Shown: one piece after another, positions 47,767 to 56,928 of the stretch
How the letters are laid out: each line of letters begins with the position of its first letter
How positions within the stretch are numbered: the first letter of the stretch is position 1
Assembly: GCA_964236495.1 (NCBI GenBank)
Contig: CAXSBR010000014.1
Span: forward strand, 7,586-71,585
DNA from: CAXSBR01 sp964236495
GTDB taxonomy: Bacteria > Actinomycetota > Actinomycetes > Mycobacteriales > Jatrophihabitantaceae
Direction: 5' to 3'
Length of the DNA stretch: 64,000 nt
Notes under the pieces: model-generated
What the model was told of the DNA's origin: nothing
What the model saw: the letters and a program-made list of their open reading frames with translations, nothing else
The model's database searches: none
Program-made: the position numbers and the translations under genes

Positions 47767-48074
47767 CTCAGCCACGAACGCGGGGAACCGCTAGCTCTAG
47801 CGACGCGCACGGCGATCTTCACTGGTCTAGCTGACCGAAACGACGGGTAGCGACAACCTCAGCAAGGGCGAAGAAAACCGCAGCAACGTCAGAGGCCGTC
47901 GATATCCTGAAATCAGCGCGACTCAACGCCGCGCCCGCCAGCGCCGGTCGAACCCAACCGCCGCGCGAGCAAGGAGTACCGATTTCCGCCGACACGAGCC
48001 GCCAGGCAGGCCCCGCCCCTGCCGAGTCGGCCGGCTCGTCCCGCAGCGCACCATCGAGCGGCGGCTCCGGTGCT

Positions 48075-50192
48075 ATGCCAGGTACGAGCGTGGACACCAG
48101 CTCTATGGCCGCGGTCCGCGAGGTGCTGCGCCGGCGCGGGTTCCGGCGAATCTGGTACGCCACCGCACTGTCCAGTCTGGGCGACTGGTTAGGCCTACTG
48201 GCCACCACAGCACTCGCGGCAAGCCTGGCCACCAGCTACCAGGGGCAGAACTATGCCCTCGGCCTGGTCCTGCTCGTCCGGCTGCTACCCAGCGTTCTGC
48301 TCGGACCCCTCGCCGGCGCCTTCGCCGACCGCTTCGATCGCCGCAGGACGATGGTGCTGTCGGACCTGCTGCGCTTCCTGCTGTTCGTCTCCATTCCGAT
48401 CGCGATGACGTTGCACCTCAGCAACCATCAGAAGCTGATGTGGCTCTATGTGGGCAGCTTCGCCGTCGAATGCGTCAGCCTGTTCTGGACCCCGGCCAAG
48501 GACGCGTCGGTGCCTAATCTGGTGCGCCGCGACCAGCTCGAGGCAGCCAACCAGCTCGGCCTGATCACGACCTACGGCCTGACGTCGGTCGGCGCGGCGA
48601 TCCTGTTCGCCGGTCTCGACATCATCTCGCGCTACCTCAAGGGCGACCTGGCGACGCACTCGGACCAGGTCAGCCTGTCGCTGTACTTCAACGCCGCGAC
48701 GTTTGTCATCGCCGCAGCGATTTGCGCGACGGTGCCTGAGCTCAGTCGGGGCGGACGGGCCGCACAGCAGCCCGCAGACCAGCCCGCAAACCAGCCCGGC
48801 CTGCTGGCGATGCTCGGTGAGGGCATGTCATTCCTGCGCACGAACCTGTTGCTGCGCGGAGTGATCATCGGAATTGTGGGCGCGTTCGCCGCCGGCGGCG
48901 GGGTCATCGGCGCTGGACATACCTACGTCACCAGTCTGGGTGCGGGCAACGCGTCTTATGGCGTGCTGTTCGGCGCGGTCTTCGTCGGTCTCGGCATCGG
49001 CATGGCGCTGGCGCCCAGGGTCGCCCGGGAGATGTCGCGACGGCGCGTGTTCGGCCTGTCCATCGTGCTGGCCGGCTTCTGCCTGGTACTCACCTCACTC
49101 GCGCCGCACGTGGTGCTGGCGATCGTTGCCGTCGTGGGCGTGGGGTTCGGCGGCGGCGTGGCCTTCCTAACCGGGCTGACGTTGTTGGGGTCCGAGATCG
49201 CCGACCAGATGCGCGGGCGCGTGTTCGCCTTCATCCAGTCGCTGGTGCGGGTGGTGCTCATCATGAGCCTGGCGGTGGTGCCCTTCGTCGTCGGCGGCAT
49301 CGGCCAGCGCAGGACGACTCTGTTCGGCGCAGGCGTCACAATTGACGGCACCCGCATCGTGTTACTCGTCGGTGGCCTGCTCGCGATGCTGGCCGGCGTC
49401 GCCGCGTACCGGGCGATGGACGATCGCGGCTCGGTGTCGGTGTTGACCGACGTCGGGCGCGTCTTTCGCCGTCGCAAGCTAAGACCCACCAGCGGCGGCA
49501 TCCTTATCGCCTTCGAAGGCGGCGAGGGCGTGGGCAAGTCGACGCAGATCGACGCCCTGACCGAGTACCTGCGCGGCGAAGGGCACCCGGTGCGGCGCAC
49601 GTTCGAGCCCGGCGCGACATCGGCCGGTCAGCAGATCCGTCGTCTCGTACTCAACTCCTCTGACGTCCTCGACGCCCGGGCCGAGGCACTGCTGTTCGCT
49701 GCCGATCGGGCCGATCACGTCGCGAAGGTGATCAAGCCGGCGTTGGAGACCGGGGAGATCGTGCTCACCGATCGGTTCGTGGACTCCTCGCTGGCGTACC
49801 AGGGGGCTGGACGCTCGCTGTCGGTCGACGAGGTGCGCGCTCTGTCGCGCTGGGCGATCGGAGATCTGGCGCCCGATCTCACCATCGTGTTGGATCTGCC
49901 GCCGGCCGTCGGTCTCGCGCGGGCCGGCGAACGCGGCACCGCCGACCGGCTGGAGTCGGAATCGCTGCAGTTCCACGACCGTGTGCGGGAAGCGTTCCTG
50001 TCCTATGCCGCAGCCGATCCGCACCGCTATGTCGTTCTCGATGCCAGTGCGGCGCCCGATGAGGTCGCCGCTGCGGTGGTGGCCGCGGTTGCCGTGCTGC
50101 TGGAGGGTCGCCCGCCGGATCCGGCTCAGGGCCACCACCGCGCTGCGATGCCCACGGCCGTCGACGACGGCAGCAACGGAGTGCCGGCGTGA
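48075..50192 (+). CDS. tmk: MFS transporter-thymidylate kinase fusion
   Basis: 705 residues from ATG 48075. Residues 1-460 form a twelve-helix MFS domain (FRRIWYATALSSLGDWLGLL, GAFADRFDRRRTMVLSDLLRF). Residues about 473-690 are dTMP kinase: P-loop FEGGEGVGKST (about 480-490), DRFVDSSLAYQGAGR and a lid region. Similar fusions are known in Streptomyces and Frankia. A better ribosome site precedes an in-frame ATT at 47982, which would add 31 residues. GTGA overlap with holB. Confidence 0.93.
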   Translation: MPGTSVDTSSMAAVREVLRRRGFRRIWYATALSSLGDWLGLLATTALAASLATSYQGQNYALGLVLLVRLLPSVLLGPLAGAFADRFDRRRTMVLSDLLRFLLFVSIPIAMTLHLSNHQKLMWLYVGSFAVECVSLFWTPAKDASVPNLVRRDQLEAANQLGLITTYGLTSVGAAILFAGLDIISRYLKGDLATHSDQVSLSLYFNAATFVIAAAICATVPELSRGGRAAQQPADQPANQPGLLAMLGEGMSFLRTNLLLRGVIIGIVGAFAAGGGVIGAGHTYVTSLGAGNASYGVLFGAVFVGLGIGMALAPRVAREMSRRRVFGLSIVLAGFCLVLTSLAPHVVLAIVAVVGVGFGGGVAFLTGLTLLGSEIADQMRGRVFAFIQSLVRVVLIMSLAVVPFVVGGIGQRRTTLFGAGVTIDGTRIVLLVGGLLAMLAGVAAYRAMDDRGSVSVLTDVGRVFRRRKLRPTSGGILIAFEGGEGVGKSTQIDALTEYLRGEGHPVRRTFEPGATSAGQQIRRLVLNSSDVLDARAEALLFAADRADHVAKVIKPALETGEIVLTDRFVDSSLAYQGAGRSLSVDEVRALSRWAIGDLAPDLTIVLDLPPAVGLARAGERGTADRLESESLQFHDRVREAFLSYAAADPHRYVVLDASAAPDEVAAAVVAAVAVLLEGRPPDPAQGHHRAAMPTAVDDGSNGVPA

Positions 50193-51388
50193 GCGTCTGG
50201 GACGTACTTATCGGCCAGGGACAAGCCGTCACCGCGCTGCGGGAAGCGGCGCAGGCGGGACAAAATGTCGCCGCGGGCCGGCTGGCGGCGACCGGCGCAC
50301 TCACCCATGCCTGGCTGTTCACCGGTCCGCCCGGCTCGGGGCGTTCGGTTGCCGCCCGCGCGCTTGCCGCCGCGTTGCAGTGCACCGAGCCGACCGCGGA
50401 CGGCCCGGGCTGCGGCCGATGCCAGGGCTGTCACACCACGCTGGCCGGCACCCACCCCGACGTGCGCGCGATCAACCCCGAAGGTTTGTCGATCGGGGTG
50501 GAGCAGATGCGCGCGGTAGTCGGTGCGGCCGCGCGCCGACCGGTGCTCGGCTTCTGGCAGGTGATCATCATCGAGGACGCCGACCGGCTGACCGAGGGGG
50601 CGTCCAACGCGCTGCTCAAGGCCGTCGAAGAACCGCCGGACCGCACGCTGTTCCTGCTGTGCGCGCCGTCGACCCACCCCGACGACGTGTCGATGACCCT
50701 CCAGTCGCGCTGCCGTCGCCTGACCCTGCGCACGCCACCGGCCGAGGCGATCGAGGCCGTTCTACGCGCCGACGGCAACGACGACTACACCGCGCACTGG
50801 GTGGCGTTGGCCGCGCAGGGTCATGTCGGGCGCGCACGACGGTTGGCCCGAGACGGCGATGCCCGGGCTCGGCGAGCGGCGGTGCTGGCGATTCCGTCGT
50901 CGTTACATTCGATGGCTGAGTGCTTCCTGGCTGCCGACCAGCTGCTCACCGCCGCCAACGAGGAAAGTTCGGCCATGATCGCCGGCCGCGACGCCGGTGA
51001 GACTGACGCGCTCAAGATCGCGCTGGGCGCCGGGGGTACCGGCAAGGGAGCGATCGCGGTCGGGCGTGCAACGGCCGGCGCGGTCAAGGACCTGGAGAGG
51101 ACGCAGAAGTCGCGCGCGACGCGCACTCGCCGCGACGTGTTGGATCGGGCGCTGGTCGACCTGGCCGGCTTCTACCGCGACGTGCTGCTGCGCCATGCCG
51201 GTGTCGGTGTCGATCCAGCCCATCCCGATGCCGCGGGCGCGGTGGCAGACGCTGCGAAGGTGCTGTCGCCGGTGCAGGCGCTGCATCGTCTCGACGCGGT
51301 GCTGGCCTGCCGCGAGGCGCTGGAACTCAACGTCAAACCGCAGATCGCCGTCGAGGCTCTGATGATGGCGCTGCGACTACCCCGCTGA
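50189..51388 (+). CDS. holB: DNA polymerase III delta-prime subunit
   Basis: 399-residue clamp-loader subunit. Residues near 46-53 read GPPGSGRS, a degenerate Walker A with Arg for Lys as in delta-prime proteins that do not hydrolyse ATP. The zinc module CTEPTADGPGCGRCQGC follows, then SNALLKAVEEPP and the SRC motif in LQSRCRRLTL. Coupled to tmk by a four-base overlap. Confidence 0.95.
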   Translation: MSVWDVLIGQGQAVTALREAAQAGQNVAAGRLAATGALTHAWLFTGPPGSGRSVAARALAAALQCTEPTADGPGCGRCQGCHTTLAGTHPDVRAINPEGLSIGVEQMRAVVGAAARRPVLGFWQVIIIEDADRLTEGASNALLKAVEEPPDRTLFLLCAPSTHPDDVSMTLQSRCRRLTLRTPPAEAIEAVLRADGNDDYTAHWVALAAQGHVGRARRLARDGDARARRAAVLAIPSSLHSMAECFLAADQLLTAANEESSAMIAGRDAGETDALKIALGAGGTGKGAIAVGRATAGAVKDLERTQKSRATRTRRDVLDRALVDLAGFYRDVLLRHAGVGVDPAHPDAAGAVADAAKVLSPVQALHRLDAVLACREALELNVKPQIAVEALMMALRLPR

Positions 51389-51441
51389 GACGCTGCCCAG
51401 CTCGGAACGCGTCGCTCAGTGGGTGCTGCGAATGACGCGGT

Positions 51442-52332
51442 TCAGGCGCCGCCGAGGGAGACGATGGCGTCGGTGAGGAATCCGGCCAGCACGCCGATCA
51501 GCAGGCCGTAGGCAACCAGGTCTGCGCGCTTGGCCCGGGCCGCGACGCCGAGCAGCTGCGCGATGACGTAGACGATCGAGCCGGCGGCCAACGTCAGGAA
51601 CAGCACGCTCACCGGCTCGGAGGTGAATTGGTGCCCGACCGCAGTGCCGACGAACGTCGGCCCGCCGCCGATCAAGGCCATCGACAGCAGAAACCGCCAG
51701 CTGGGCCGGTTGTCCACTGCGCCAGTGCTCGATACTGCGTCGGTGCCCGCTTCGGCCGCCAGCGGCGCGACGATGCCGAAGCCCTCGGTGGCGTTGTGCA
51801 ACGCAAAGCCGATCACCAGCACCGTCGCCAGTCCGATCTCGCCGCTGGCTGCCGACTGCCCGATCGCCAGTCCCTCTGCGAAGTTGTGCAGGCCGATCCC
51901 GACGGCAATCAGCAACGCAAGGCGACGAGCGGGCGACCAGCTGGCCACCCCGGCGATGCGGGCGGGACGTTCTGCGACGGCCATCGCACCTGGCCCCCCG
52001 CGCCCGCGGTTCACCGAATTGCGGGCGATGTAGCGCTCGTAGGCCACCAGGCCGAGCAGCCCGACGGCAAGCCCGCCGGCGAACAGCGATCCGTAACCGA
52101 ACGCCGAGCCGTATCCCGTCCCATGCTCGTGTATCGAGACGAGCGCTTTGTCGATGGGTTCCCATGCTGCGGACAGCACGTCCCAGAACAGAAACATCAG
52201 CACACCGACAGCCGTTGCGTTCAGCACTACGCGCAGTGCGGGCGCCGGTCGACGCATCCGTCCGATCGGCAGGCCGATCGCGATCGTGACGCCGGCGATG
52301 AAGCCGAGCACGAGGGTCGTCGATAGATTCAC
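51442..52332 (-). CDS. ZIP-family metal transporter
   Basis: 296-residue membrane protein with about eight helices. Metal-site motifs are GIGLHNFAEGLAIG and GFALHNATEGFGI in helices four and five, characteristic of ZIP/ZupT importers of zinc, iron or manganese. GTG start. An IdeR/DtxR-like box lies 24 bases upstream, pointing to control by metal and to iron or manganese as cargo. Confidence 0.9.
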   Translation of the reverse strand: MNLSTTLVLGFIAGVTIAIGLPIGRMRRPAPALRVVLNATAVGVLMFLFWDVLSAAWEPIDKALVSIHEHGTGYGSAFGYGSLFAGGLAVGLLGLVAYERYIARNSVNRGRGGPGAMAVAERPARIAGVASWSPARRLALLIAVGIGLHNFAEGLAIGQSAASGEIGLATVLVIGFALHNATEGFGIVAPLAAEAGTDAVSSTGAVDNRPSWRFLLSMALIGGGPTFVGTAVGHQFTSEPVSVLFLTLAAGSIVYVIAQLLGVAARAKRADLVAYGLLIGVLAGFLTDAIVSLGGA

Positions 52333-52355
52333 TGTGACTCCCAGTCAGGTTGCAG

Positions 52356-52374
52356 TAAGGCGAGCCTAACCTAT
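52356..52374 (-). promoter_or_regulatory. DtxR/IdeR-type metal box before the ZIP gene
   Basis: The 19-mer TAAGGCGAGCCTAACCTAT on the plus strand agrees at 15 of 19 positions with the palindromic IdeR/DtxR consensus. It sits just upstream of the minus-strand ZIP gene. Confidence 0.6.
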
Positions 52375-52478
52375 GGAGCCATCGTTGACGATCCAGGGGT
52401 ATCGGCCGGAACACACATCTGCCTGCCTGAGTGCCGGACGGTTTCCAGAACTTGATCGACCAACGTAATCTGTCGGGC

Positions 52479-53306
52479 ATGGGCATGGTGTGTGCGGTGA
52501 CGTTCACCAAGCACGGCCGGCTGTTCTACGCCGATCCCGGCAATGTTCCCGCCGCCGTCGGCGACGAGGTGCTGTATCCGACCGACGAGGGCGACGTCGT
52601 CGCGCAGGTGATGTGGGCCGGCGAGTGGGTCAGCGAGGACACCTCCGCTCTGCCACGGCTCACCGGACGGGCCGACGAGGCTGCGCGCGACACGGCCGCG
52701 GAGTCCCGACGTGCTCGGGCGCGGGCCCGCATCGCCGTCCGTCAGCTCATTGCCGAGCACGAGCTGCCCATGAAGGTGGTGGGCATCGACCACGTCGTCG
52801 GGGATCGAAAGACCATCGTCTACTTCACCGCCGCCCACCGCGTGGACTTTCGCGCGCTGCTCCGCGACCTCGGCGCGACGCTGAACGTGCGGGTGGAGCT
52901 GCGTCAACTGTCGGCTCGCGACCAGGCCAAGCTCACCGGTGGCGTCGGGTCGTGCGGACGCGAACTGTGCTGCTCCACCTTCCTGGTCGACTTCGAGCCG
53001 GTGTCGGTGCGGATGGCGAAAGACCAAGATCTGCCCCTCAATCCGCTGCGCATCTCCGGCGCCTGCGGAAAGTTGATGTGCTGCCTGAAGTACGAACATC
53101 CGCTGTACCAGGACTTCGCCAAGCGGGCTCCGGCCGTCGGCGAGCAGGTGGAGTCGACGTCGTGCGGCACGGGCACCGTCGTCGGCCACAACGTTCCGAG
53201 CGAGTCGTTGGTGATCAAGTTGACCGCTGACGGCCGTCGCACGACGTGCTCGTTGGCCAGCGTGTGCGGATCGCGGCAGGCCTACGAGTCGCGCAGCCCC
53301 GCCTGA
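52479..53306 (+). CDS. PSP1 domain protein (RicT/YaaT-like)
   Basis: 275 residues. The cysteine-rich core GSCGRELCCSTFL and ISGACGKLMCCLKYEH is that of RicT/YaaT, which in Bacillus binds iron-sulfur clusters with RicA and RicF and affects RNA processing. Linkage to holB is conserved across phyla. ATG 52479 (MGMVCAVTF) is chosen because family similarity begins there. Divergent from the ZIP gene. Confidence 0.88.
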   Translation: MGMVCAVTFTKHGRLFYADPGNVPAAVGDEVLYPTDEGDVVAQVMWAGEWVSEDTSALPRLTGRADEAARDTAAESRRARARARIAVRQLIAEHELPMKVVGIDHVVGDRKTIVYFTAAHRVDFRALLRDLGATLNVRVELRQLSARDQAKLTGGVGSCGRELCCSTFLVDFEPVSVRMAKDQDLPLNPLRISGACGKLMCCLKYEHPLYQDFAKRAPAVGEQVESTSCGTGTVVGHNVPSESLVIKLTADGRRTTCSLASVCGSRQAYESRSPA

Positions 53307-53397
53307 CCGACCTCGTTGCGGTGACCGCCGGCGAGCGGCGCGGACACGGCGGCCGGGCCCGCTAGACTCGCAATCCGTGTCCGGCGCGCCGGAGCAC

Positions 53398-53473
53398 GCC
53401 GCCTTAGCTCAGTCGGCAGAGCGTCTCACTCGTAATGAGAAGGTCTAGGGTTCGATTCCCTAAGGCGGCTCCA
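53398..53473 (+). tRNA. tRNA-Thr (anticodon CGT)
   Basis: Complete cloverleaf: acceptor GCCGCCT pairing with AGGCGGC, D-arm GCTCAGTCGGCAGAGC, anticodon arm TCTCA-CTCGTAA-TGAGA with anticodon CGT, T-arm TAGGGTTCGATTCCCTA and encoded CCA. Its 3' end is the likely attachment site of the element that follows. Confidence 0.97.
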
Positions 53474-53500
53474 CCGGTGCCCCAGAAGTTAAGGGGCTTC

Positions 53501-54628
53501 CTACCGAGTTCCATTCTTGTCATTTCCTTCCTGTTCGTGACTATGGTCCCCAGATGGTCCCCCAACCCGGGCGGCGTTCTCCCACAGGTTGGTGTCGATC
53601 ATGTGGCCGTAGAGATCTACGGTCATCGTTGCAGACGCATGGCCCAGGATCCGCTGAACGACCTTCACGTCTGCTCCAGCACCGAGCCAGATCGACGCTG
53701 CAGTGTGACGCAGATCGTGAACTCGCAGAGTTGGTTTCCCAATCGCAGTCTTGGCCTGGATCCAGGCCACCGAGCGCTTCCAATTCCCCTCCCGCAGTGG
53801 AGTGCCCGCCGAGGAGGGGAAGATCCACTCCGAAGTCGGCCGGGACGCAGCCCAATTGGCGATGATGGGCGCCACCTGGGACGTCAGCGGGACAGTGCGG
53901 GCTTGGTGGTTCTTAAGGGAGTCGATGTACAGATCTCCACGGCCGCCGCCGGCCAACGCAGCGCGCTGAACGCGCAAACCGGGCCCGGGAACGCTCACTC
54001 GATCACTGATCTTGAGCCCGGCCAGCTCACCCCATCGAAGGCCCGTGTAGGCCAAAACCACCACCACGTCACTCAGGGGTCCACGGCACGCCTGTGCTAG
54101 CGCCCAGACCTCGGCCTCGGTCAACGCCTGGCCTTCGCGGGTTGCCGATCCTCGAAGCGGTTTGACCTTCGAGGCTGGATTCTTCGCCACGCGGTCGTCG
54201 GCGATCGCGTGTTCGAAGATCGCTCTGAACGTCGACACGGCTCGGCGAGCGGTTGCTGCGGATAGGCCGCCGGCGACGAGTTGCGCTGCCCACTCAGCAA
54301 TCTCCGCCGTCGTGACAGAAGAGACCGGACGGCGGCCGAAGGCCGGCTCGATGTAGTTTTTCCACGCCAGGCGGTCAGTCTCACGAGTGCGGCGCTTGAC
54401 CCCATCTCGAGTCAACAACCACGCTTCTGCGATGACTTCGAGCTTCACCTTTCCGCGGCGTGGATCGAACCATTCGCCCAGGCGCAACCGCTGACCCTGT
54501 TGCTGTTCCCACGCGACGGCGTCTGCGCGACGAACAAAGGTCCGCGACGTGAACTGGTGGCCCTGCAGCTTCACACGAGCCCGGTAGCGGATATTGCCGG
54601 AGGGATTGACCCGTCGTTGGACGCTCAC
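53501..54628 (-). CDS. int: Tyrosine recombinase (integrase)
   Basis: 375 residues. N-terminal Arm-type DNA-binding segment, SAM-like core-binding domain (TAEIAEWAAQLVAGG), and catalytic domain with Arg in TGLRWGELAGL, His-x-x-Arg in HDLRHTAAS, His in LGHASATMT and the nucleophile Tyr in VDLYGH. GTG 54628 is preferred because it overlaps the excisionase stop by four bases. It would recombine the adjacent tRNA-Thr. Confidence 0.93.
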   Translation of the reverse strand: MSVQRRVNPSGNIRYRARVKLQGHQFTSRTFVRRADAVAWEQQQGQRLRLGEWFDPRRGKVKLEVIAEAWLLTRDGVKRRTRETDRLAWKNYIEPAFGRRPVSSVTTAEIAEWAAQLVAGGLSAATARRAVSTFRAIFEHAIADDRVAKNPASKVKPLRGSATREGQALTEAEVWALAQACRGPLSDVVVVLAYTGLRWGELAGLKISDRVSVPGPGLRVQRAALAGGGRGDLYIDSLKNHQARTVPLTSQVAPIIANWAASRPTSEWIFPSSAGTPLREGNWKRSVAWIQAKTAIGKPTLRVHDLRHTAASIWLGAGADVKVVQRILGHASATMTVDLYGHMIDTNLWENAARVGGPSGDHSHEQEGNDKNGTR

Positions 54629-54801
54629 GCTGGCTCCCTCTGGGAGCGCAACCACTGCTCGAGATCGGCTTCATACCAGAACAGGCGCCGGCCGATCTTC
54701 GTCGCACCAACGAAACGGCCCTCTTGGCGCAAGAATCGAAGAGTGCTAACGGAGATGTGGAGCCGTTCCGCCGCCTCGTCGATTGAAAGCAGCTTCTGCA
54801 T
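54625..54801 (-). CDS. xis: Excisionase-like MerR-type HTH protein
   Basis: 58 residues: MQKLLSIDEAAERLHISVST begins a winged helix, followed by KIGRRLFWYEADLEQWL, the DNA-binding pattern of excisionase/AlpA proteins. ATG 54801 with GAGAC-rich upstream. Coupled to int. Likely controls direction of recombination. Confidence 0.85.
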   Translation of the reverse strand: MQKLLSIDEAAERLHISVSTLRFLRQEGRFVGATKIGRRLFWYEADLEQWLRSQREPA

Positions 54802-54851
54802 TTGAGTCTCCTTCGTGGCGAGTACCGCGCGACCGTGCCTAACTGTGCGAC

Positions 54852-54932
54852 CCCGCCACGGACGGCATCACCACGTGGCGGGACGAGTTGGGACGTCCTT
54901 GGCGCGTACAGTCGTCCCCAGCAGCTGCTGGG
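54852..54932. promoter_or_regulatory. Two palindromes upstream of the HTH-DUF5919 gene
   Basis: CCCGCCACG (54852-54860) and CGTGGCGGG (54874-54882) are 9-bp arms with a 13-base spacer. CCCAGCAGCTGCTGGG (54917-54932) is a perfect 16-bp palindrome ending 15 bases before the ATG. Probable autoregulatory sites for the HTH protein. Confidence 0.55.
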
Positions 54933-54947
54933 AGTCGAGGGGACGCG

Positions 54948-55694
54948 ATGGTCAACGTTCGACTACGGGACGCTTTGAATCGGAGTGGTTTGAGTACCAC
55001 CATCCTCGCGAGCCGGCTGGGTGTTGATCCCAAAACAGTCGAGCGGTGGATATCGCATGGTCGAGCTCCGTACCCGCGACATCGTTCAGCGGTCGCAGCT
55101 GCGGTCAAAGAGTCAGAAAGCTGGCTTTGGCCGGAGGCTTCGTCCAGCAGGACTGGTGGGAGCGAGACGCAGTCGGAAGTCGTCGAGATCTTCGGGCAGC
55201 GCGCGACCGTGCCCGCCGATCGATGGTTGCAAATCTTCTCAGAAGCCAAGGCCTTCGTGGATCTCCTGGCGTATGCAGCGCTGTTCCTGCCGGAGCAGCA
55301 GCCTGCTGTCGTGAACGTATTCAAGGAGCAAGCGGCGAGGGGAGTGCGAGTACGGCTATTGATGGGTGACCCGGACGGCGACGCCGTGCGGTCGCGGGGC
55401 GCTGAGGAAGGCATCGGGGACGCTGTCGCGATCAAAACGCGTAACGCGCTTGGTCTTCTCCAACGTGCCCTTGGCTCGACGCGTCAGGTTGAGATCCGGT
55501 TGCACGACACCACGTTGTACACATCGATCTATCGGGGAGATGACGTCATGATCGCAAACCAGCACGTGCACGGCCTACCGGCGGCGCAGGCTCCTGCGAT
55601 GCAAATCCGGCGCCTGAGCCCCGCTGGCCTTTTCGACACTTACGCTGCAATGTACGACCGACTATGGGATGCGGCGAAGCCAGCAGGCAGGTAG
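54948..55694 (+). CDS. XRE-type HTH + DUF5919 (degenerate PLD-like) protein
   Basis: 248 residues. HTH VRLRDALNRSGLSTTILASR with recognition VDPKTVERWISHGR, then a C-terminal domain AAYAALFLPEQQP-like (LLAYAALFLPEQQPAVVNVF, VRVRLLMGDPDGDAV, RLHDTTLYTSIYRGDDVMIANQ) that resembles the phospholipase-D-like DUF5919 family without a full HxKxxxxD motif. A NUDIX gene follows after seven bases. Ligand unknown. Confidence 0.8.
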   Translation: MVNVRLRDALNRSGLSTTILASRLGVDPKTVERWISHGRAPYPRHRSAVAAAVKESESWLWPEASSSRTGGSETQSEVVEIFGQRATVPADRWLQIFSEAKAFVDLLAYAALFLPEQQPAVVNVFKEQAARGVRVRLLMGDPDGDAVRSRGAEEGIGDAVAIKTRNALGLLQRALGSTRQVEIRLHDTTLYTSIYRGDDVMIANQHVHGLPAAQAPAMQIRRLSPAGLFDTYAAMYDRLWDAAKPAGR

Positions 55695-55701
55695 GAGCGC
55701 C

Positions 55702-56172
55702 ATGGTTCGACGTGAGTTCTACCGAGTTCCGGACGCTCCTACCGCCAACAGCATCGTTGTGGCCGCCGTCGCATTCGTGCAGGACGAAGGTGGACGAGTG
55801 CTCCTTGTGCAGCGCTCAGACAACGGGCTTTGGGCATTGCCGGGCGGCGCTCAGGACCCGGGGGAGTACATCGCCGAGACGGCCGAGCGTGAGACGTTCG
55901 AGGAGACTGGTTATCACGTGAAGGTGACTGACTTCATAGGTGTCTACTCCGACCCGCGCCACGTCATCGCCTACAGCAACGGTGAGATCAGACAACAGTT
56001 CGCGTTGTCTTTTGCAGCAAGTCGAATAGGCGGCCACTTGGTGGAAAGTGACGAGACGCCGACTGTGCGGTGGGTAAAGCAAGTAGATCTTGACGATCTA
56101 CCAATCCACCCTTCTATCCGCCTCCGCATTGACCATGGAATCAACAGGCCGGCGCGACCTTACATCGGGTAA
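55702..56172 (+). CDS. NUDIX hydrolase paired with the HTH-DUF5919 gene
   Basis: 156 residues. Nudix box G-AQDPG-E-YIAETAE-RETFEETGY is complete, with the N-terminal SIVVAAVAFVQDEGGRVLLV strand. Would hydrolyse a nucleoside diphosphate linked to some group; substrate unknown. AGGAG five bases before the ATG. The same HTH-DUF5919/NUDIX pairing occurs in other actinobacterial islands, to my recollection. Confidence 0.9.
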   Translation: MVRREFYRVPDAPTANSIVVAAVAFVQDEGGRVLLVQRSDNGLWALPGGAQDPGEYIAETAERETFEETGYHVKVTDFIGVYSDPRHVIAYSNGEIRQQFALSFAASRIGGHLVESDETPTVRWVKQVDLDDLPIHPSIRLRIDHGINRPARPYIG

Positions 56173-56230
56173 TGGTGAATACGGGTCATGGCTCAAGCAT
56201 CAGCCCTCGAGTAACTCGCGCACACACGTC

Positions 56231-56446
56231 GTGACTGTCCACACCTTTTCGGCCGTACTCCGGCTGAAGCGCGTGCCGCGGTTCAGTATCGGTGCCTGGC
56301 TGGCGATAGCCTTCGCGTGTAGCGCAGTGGGTGGGGCCTTTGCGGCGCCGGTTCTGGTCGTAGTCGATCGGGCAATTCTGCATTGCGCAGGCGGTACCTC
56401 ACCGTGGGGGCGTCGCGGAGCGCTCTGGTCCGCCGCTACAGGGTAG
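56231..56446 (+). CDS. Possible small membrane protein
   Basis: 71 residues from GTG 56231 with one hydrophobic stretch FSIGAWLAIAFACSAVGGAF. No ribosome site or family; could be spurious. The adjoining stretch 56173-56589 otherwise shows only a possible HTH relic (VRRYRVGNPTVRSWLMDAGV, frame starting near 56410). Confidence 0.25.
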   Translation: MTVHTFSAVLRLKRVPRFSIGAWLAIAFACSAVGGAFAAPVLVVVDRAILHCAGGTSPWGRRGALWSAATG

Positions 56447-56589
56447 GCAACCCGACGGTGCGGTCGTGGCTGATGGACGCCGGCGTGGATTCCGCTGCCG
56501 CGGTGACGGTGGTACCGCCGGCATCTAAGCCGGCCCTGGACCGCTCCGCGGTAACCACCGGGAGCCACCGCAATCCGCTGCAGCGGCGC

Positions 56590-56790
56590 CTATCGGTCAG
56601 GCCACGTGACCGAGTCGTCGTCGACGACCTCGTCACCACACTGACGGCACGTCCAGCACCGCCGGCGGCCGCGGTCGGTCCACGCCACCCCGACGAGCAT
56701 CCGTCCGGCGCCCAGCCTGTGCCCGTTCGGGCACCGAGCCGGTGCTACCTCGCTGTACTCCTGCCCGCGACCTGTCCTGCGATAACGCAT
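56590..56790 (-). CDS. Small zinc-ribbon-like protein
   Basis: 66 residues. ARCPNGHRLGAGRMLVGVAW followed by CWTCRQCGDEV: one Cys/His pair and a CxxCxxC-type knuckle, a layout seen in short proteins common in actinobacteria and their phages. Probably binds one zinc. ATG at 56790. Function unknown. Confidence 0.5.
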   Translation of the reverse strand: MRYRRTGRGQEYSEVAPARCPNGHRLGAGRMLVGVAWTDRGRRRCWTCRQCGDEVVDDDSVTWPDR

Positions 56791-56928
56791 GAATCGAACA
56801 TTAGGCCGACGCCGCGCCGTGTGTGGGTCGGCTCACCTCCGGTCGATGGGAGGATCGACCCGCCTGCTGACTCGCGGTGGCTGCATCTGGTTCGGGTGCG
56901 GTCACAGTGAGGAAGGAGGTGGGAGGGG

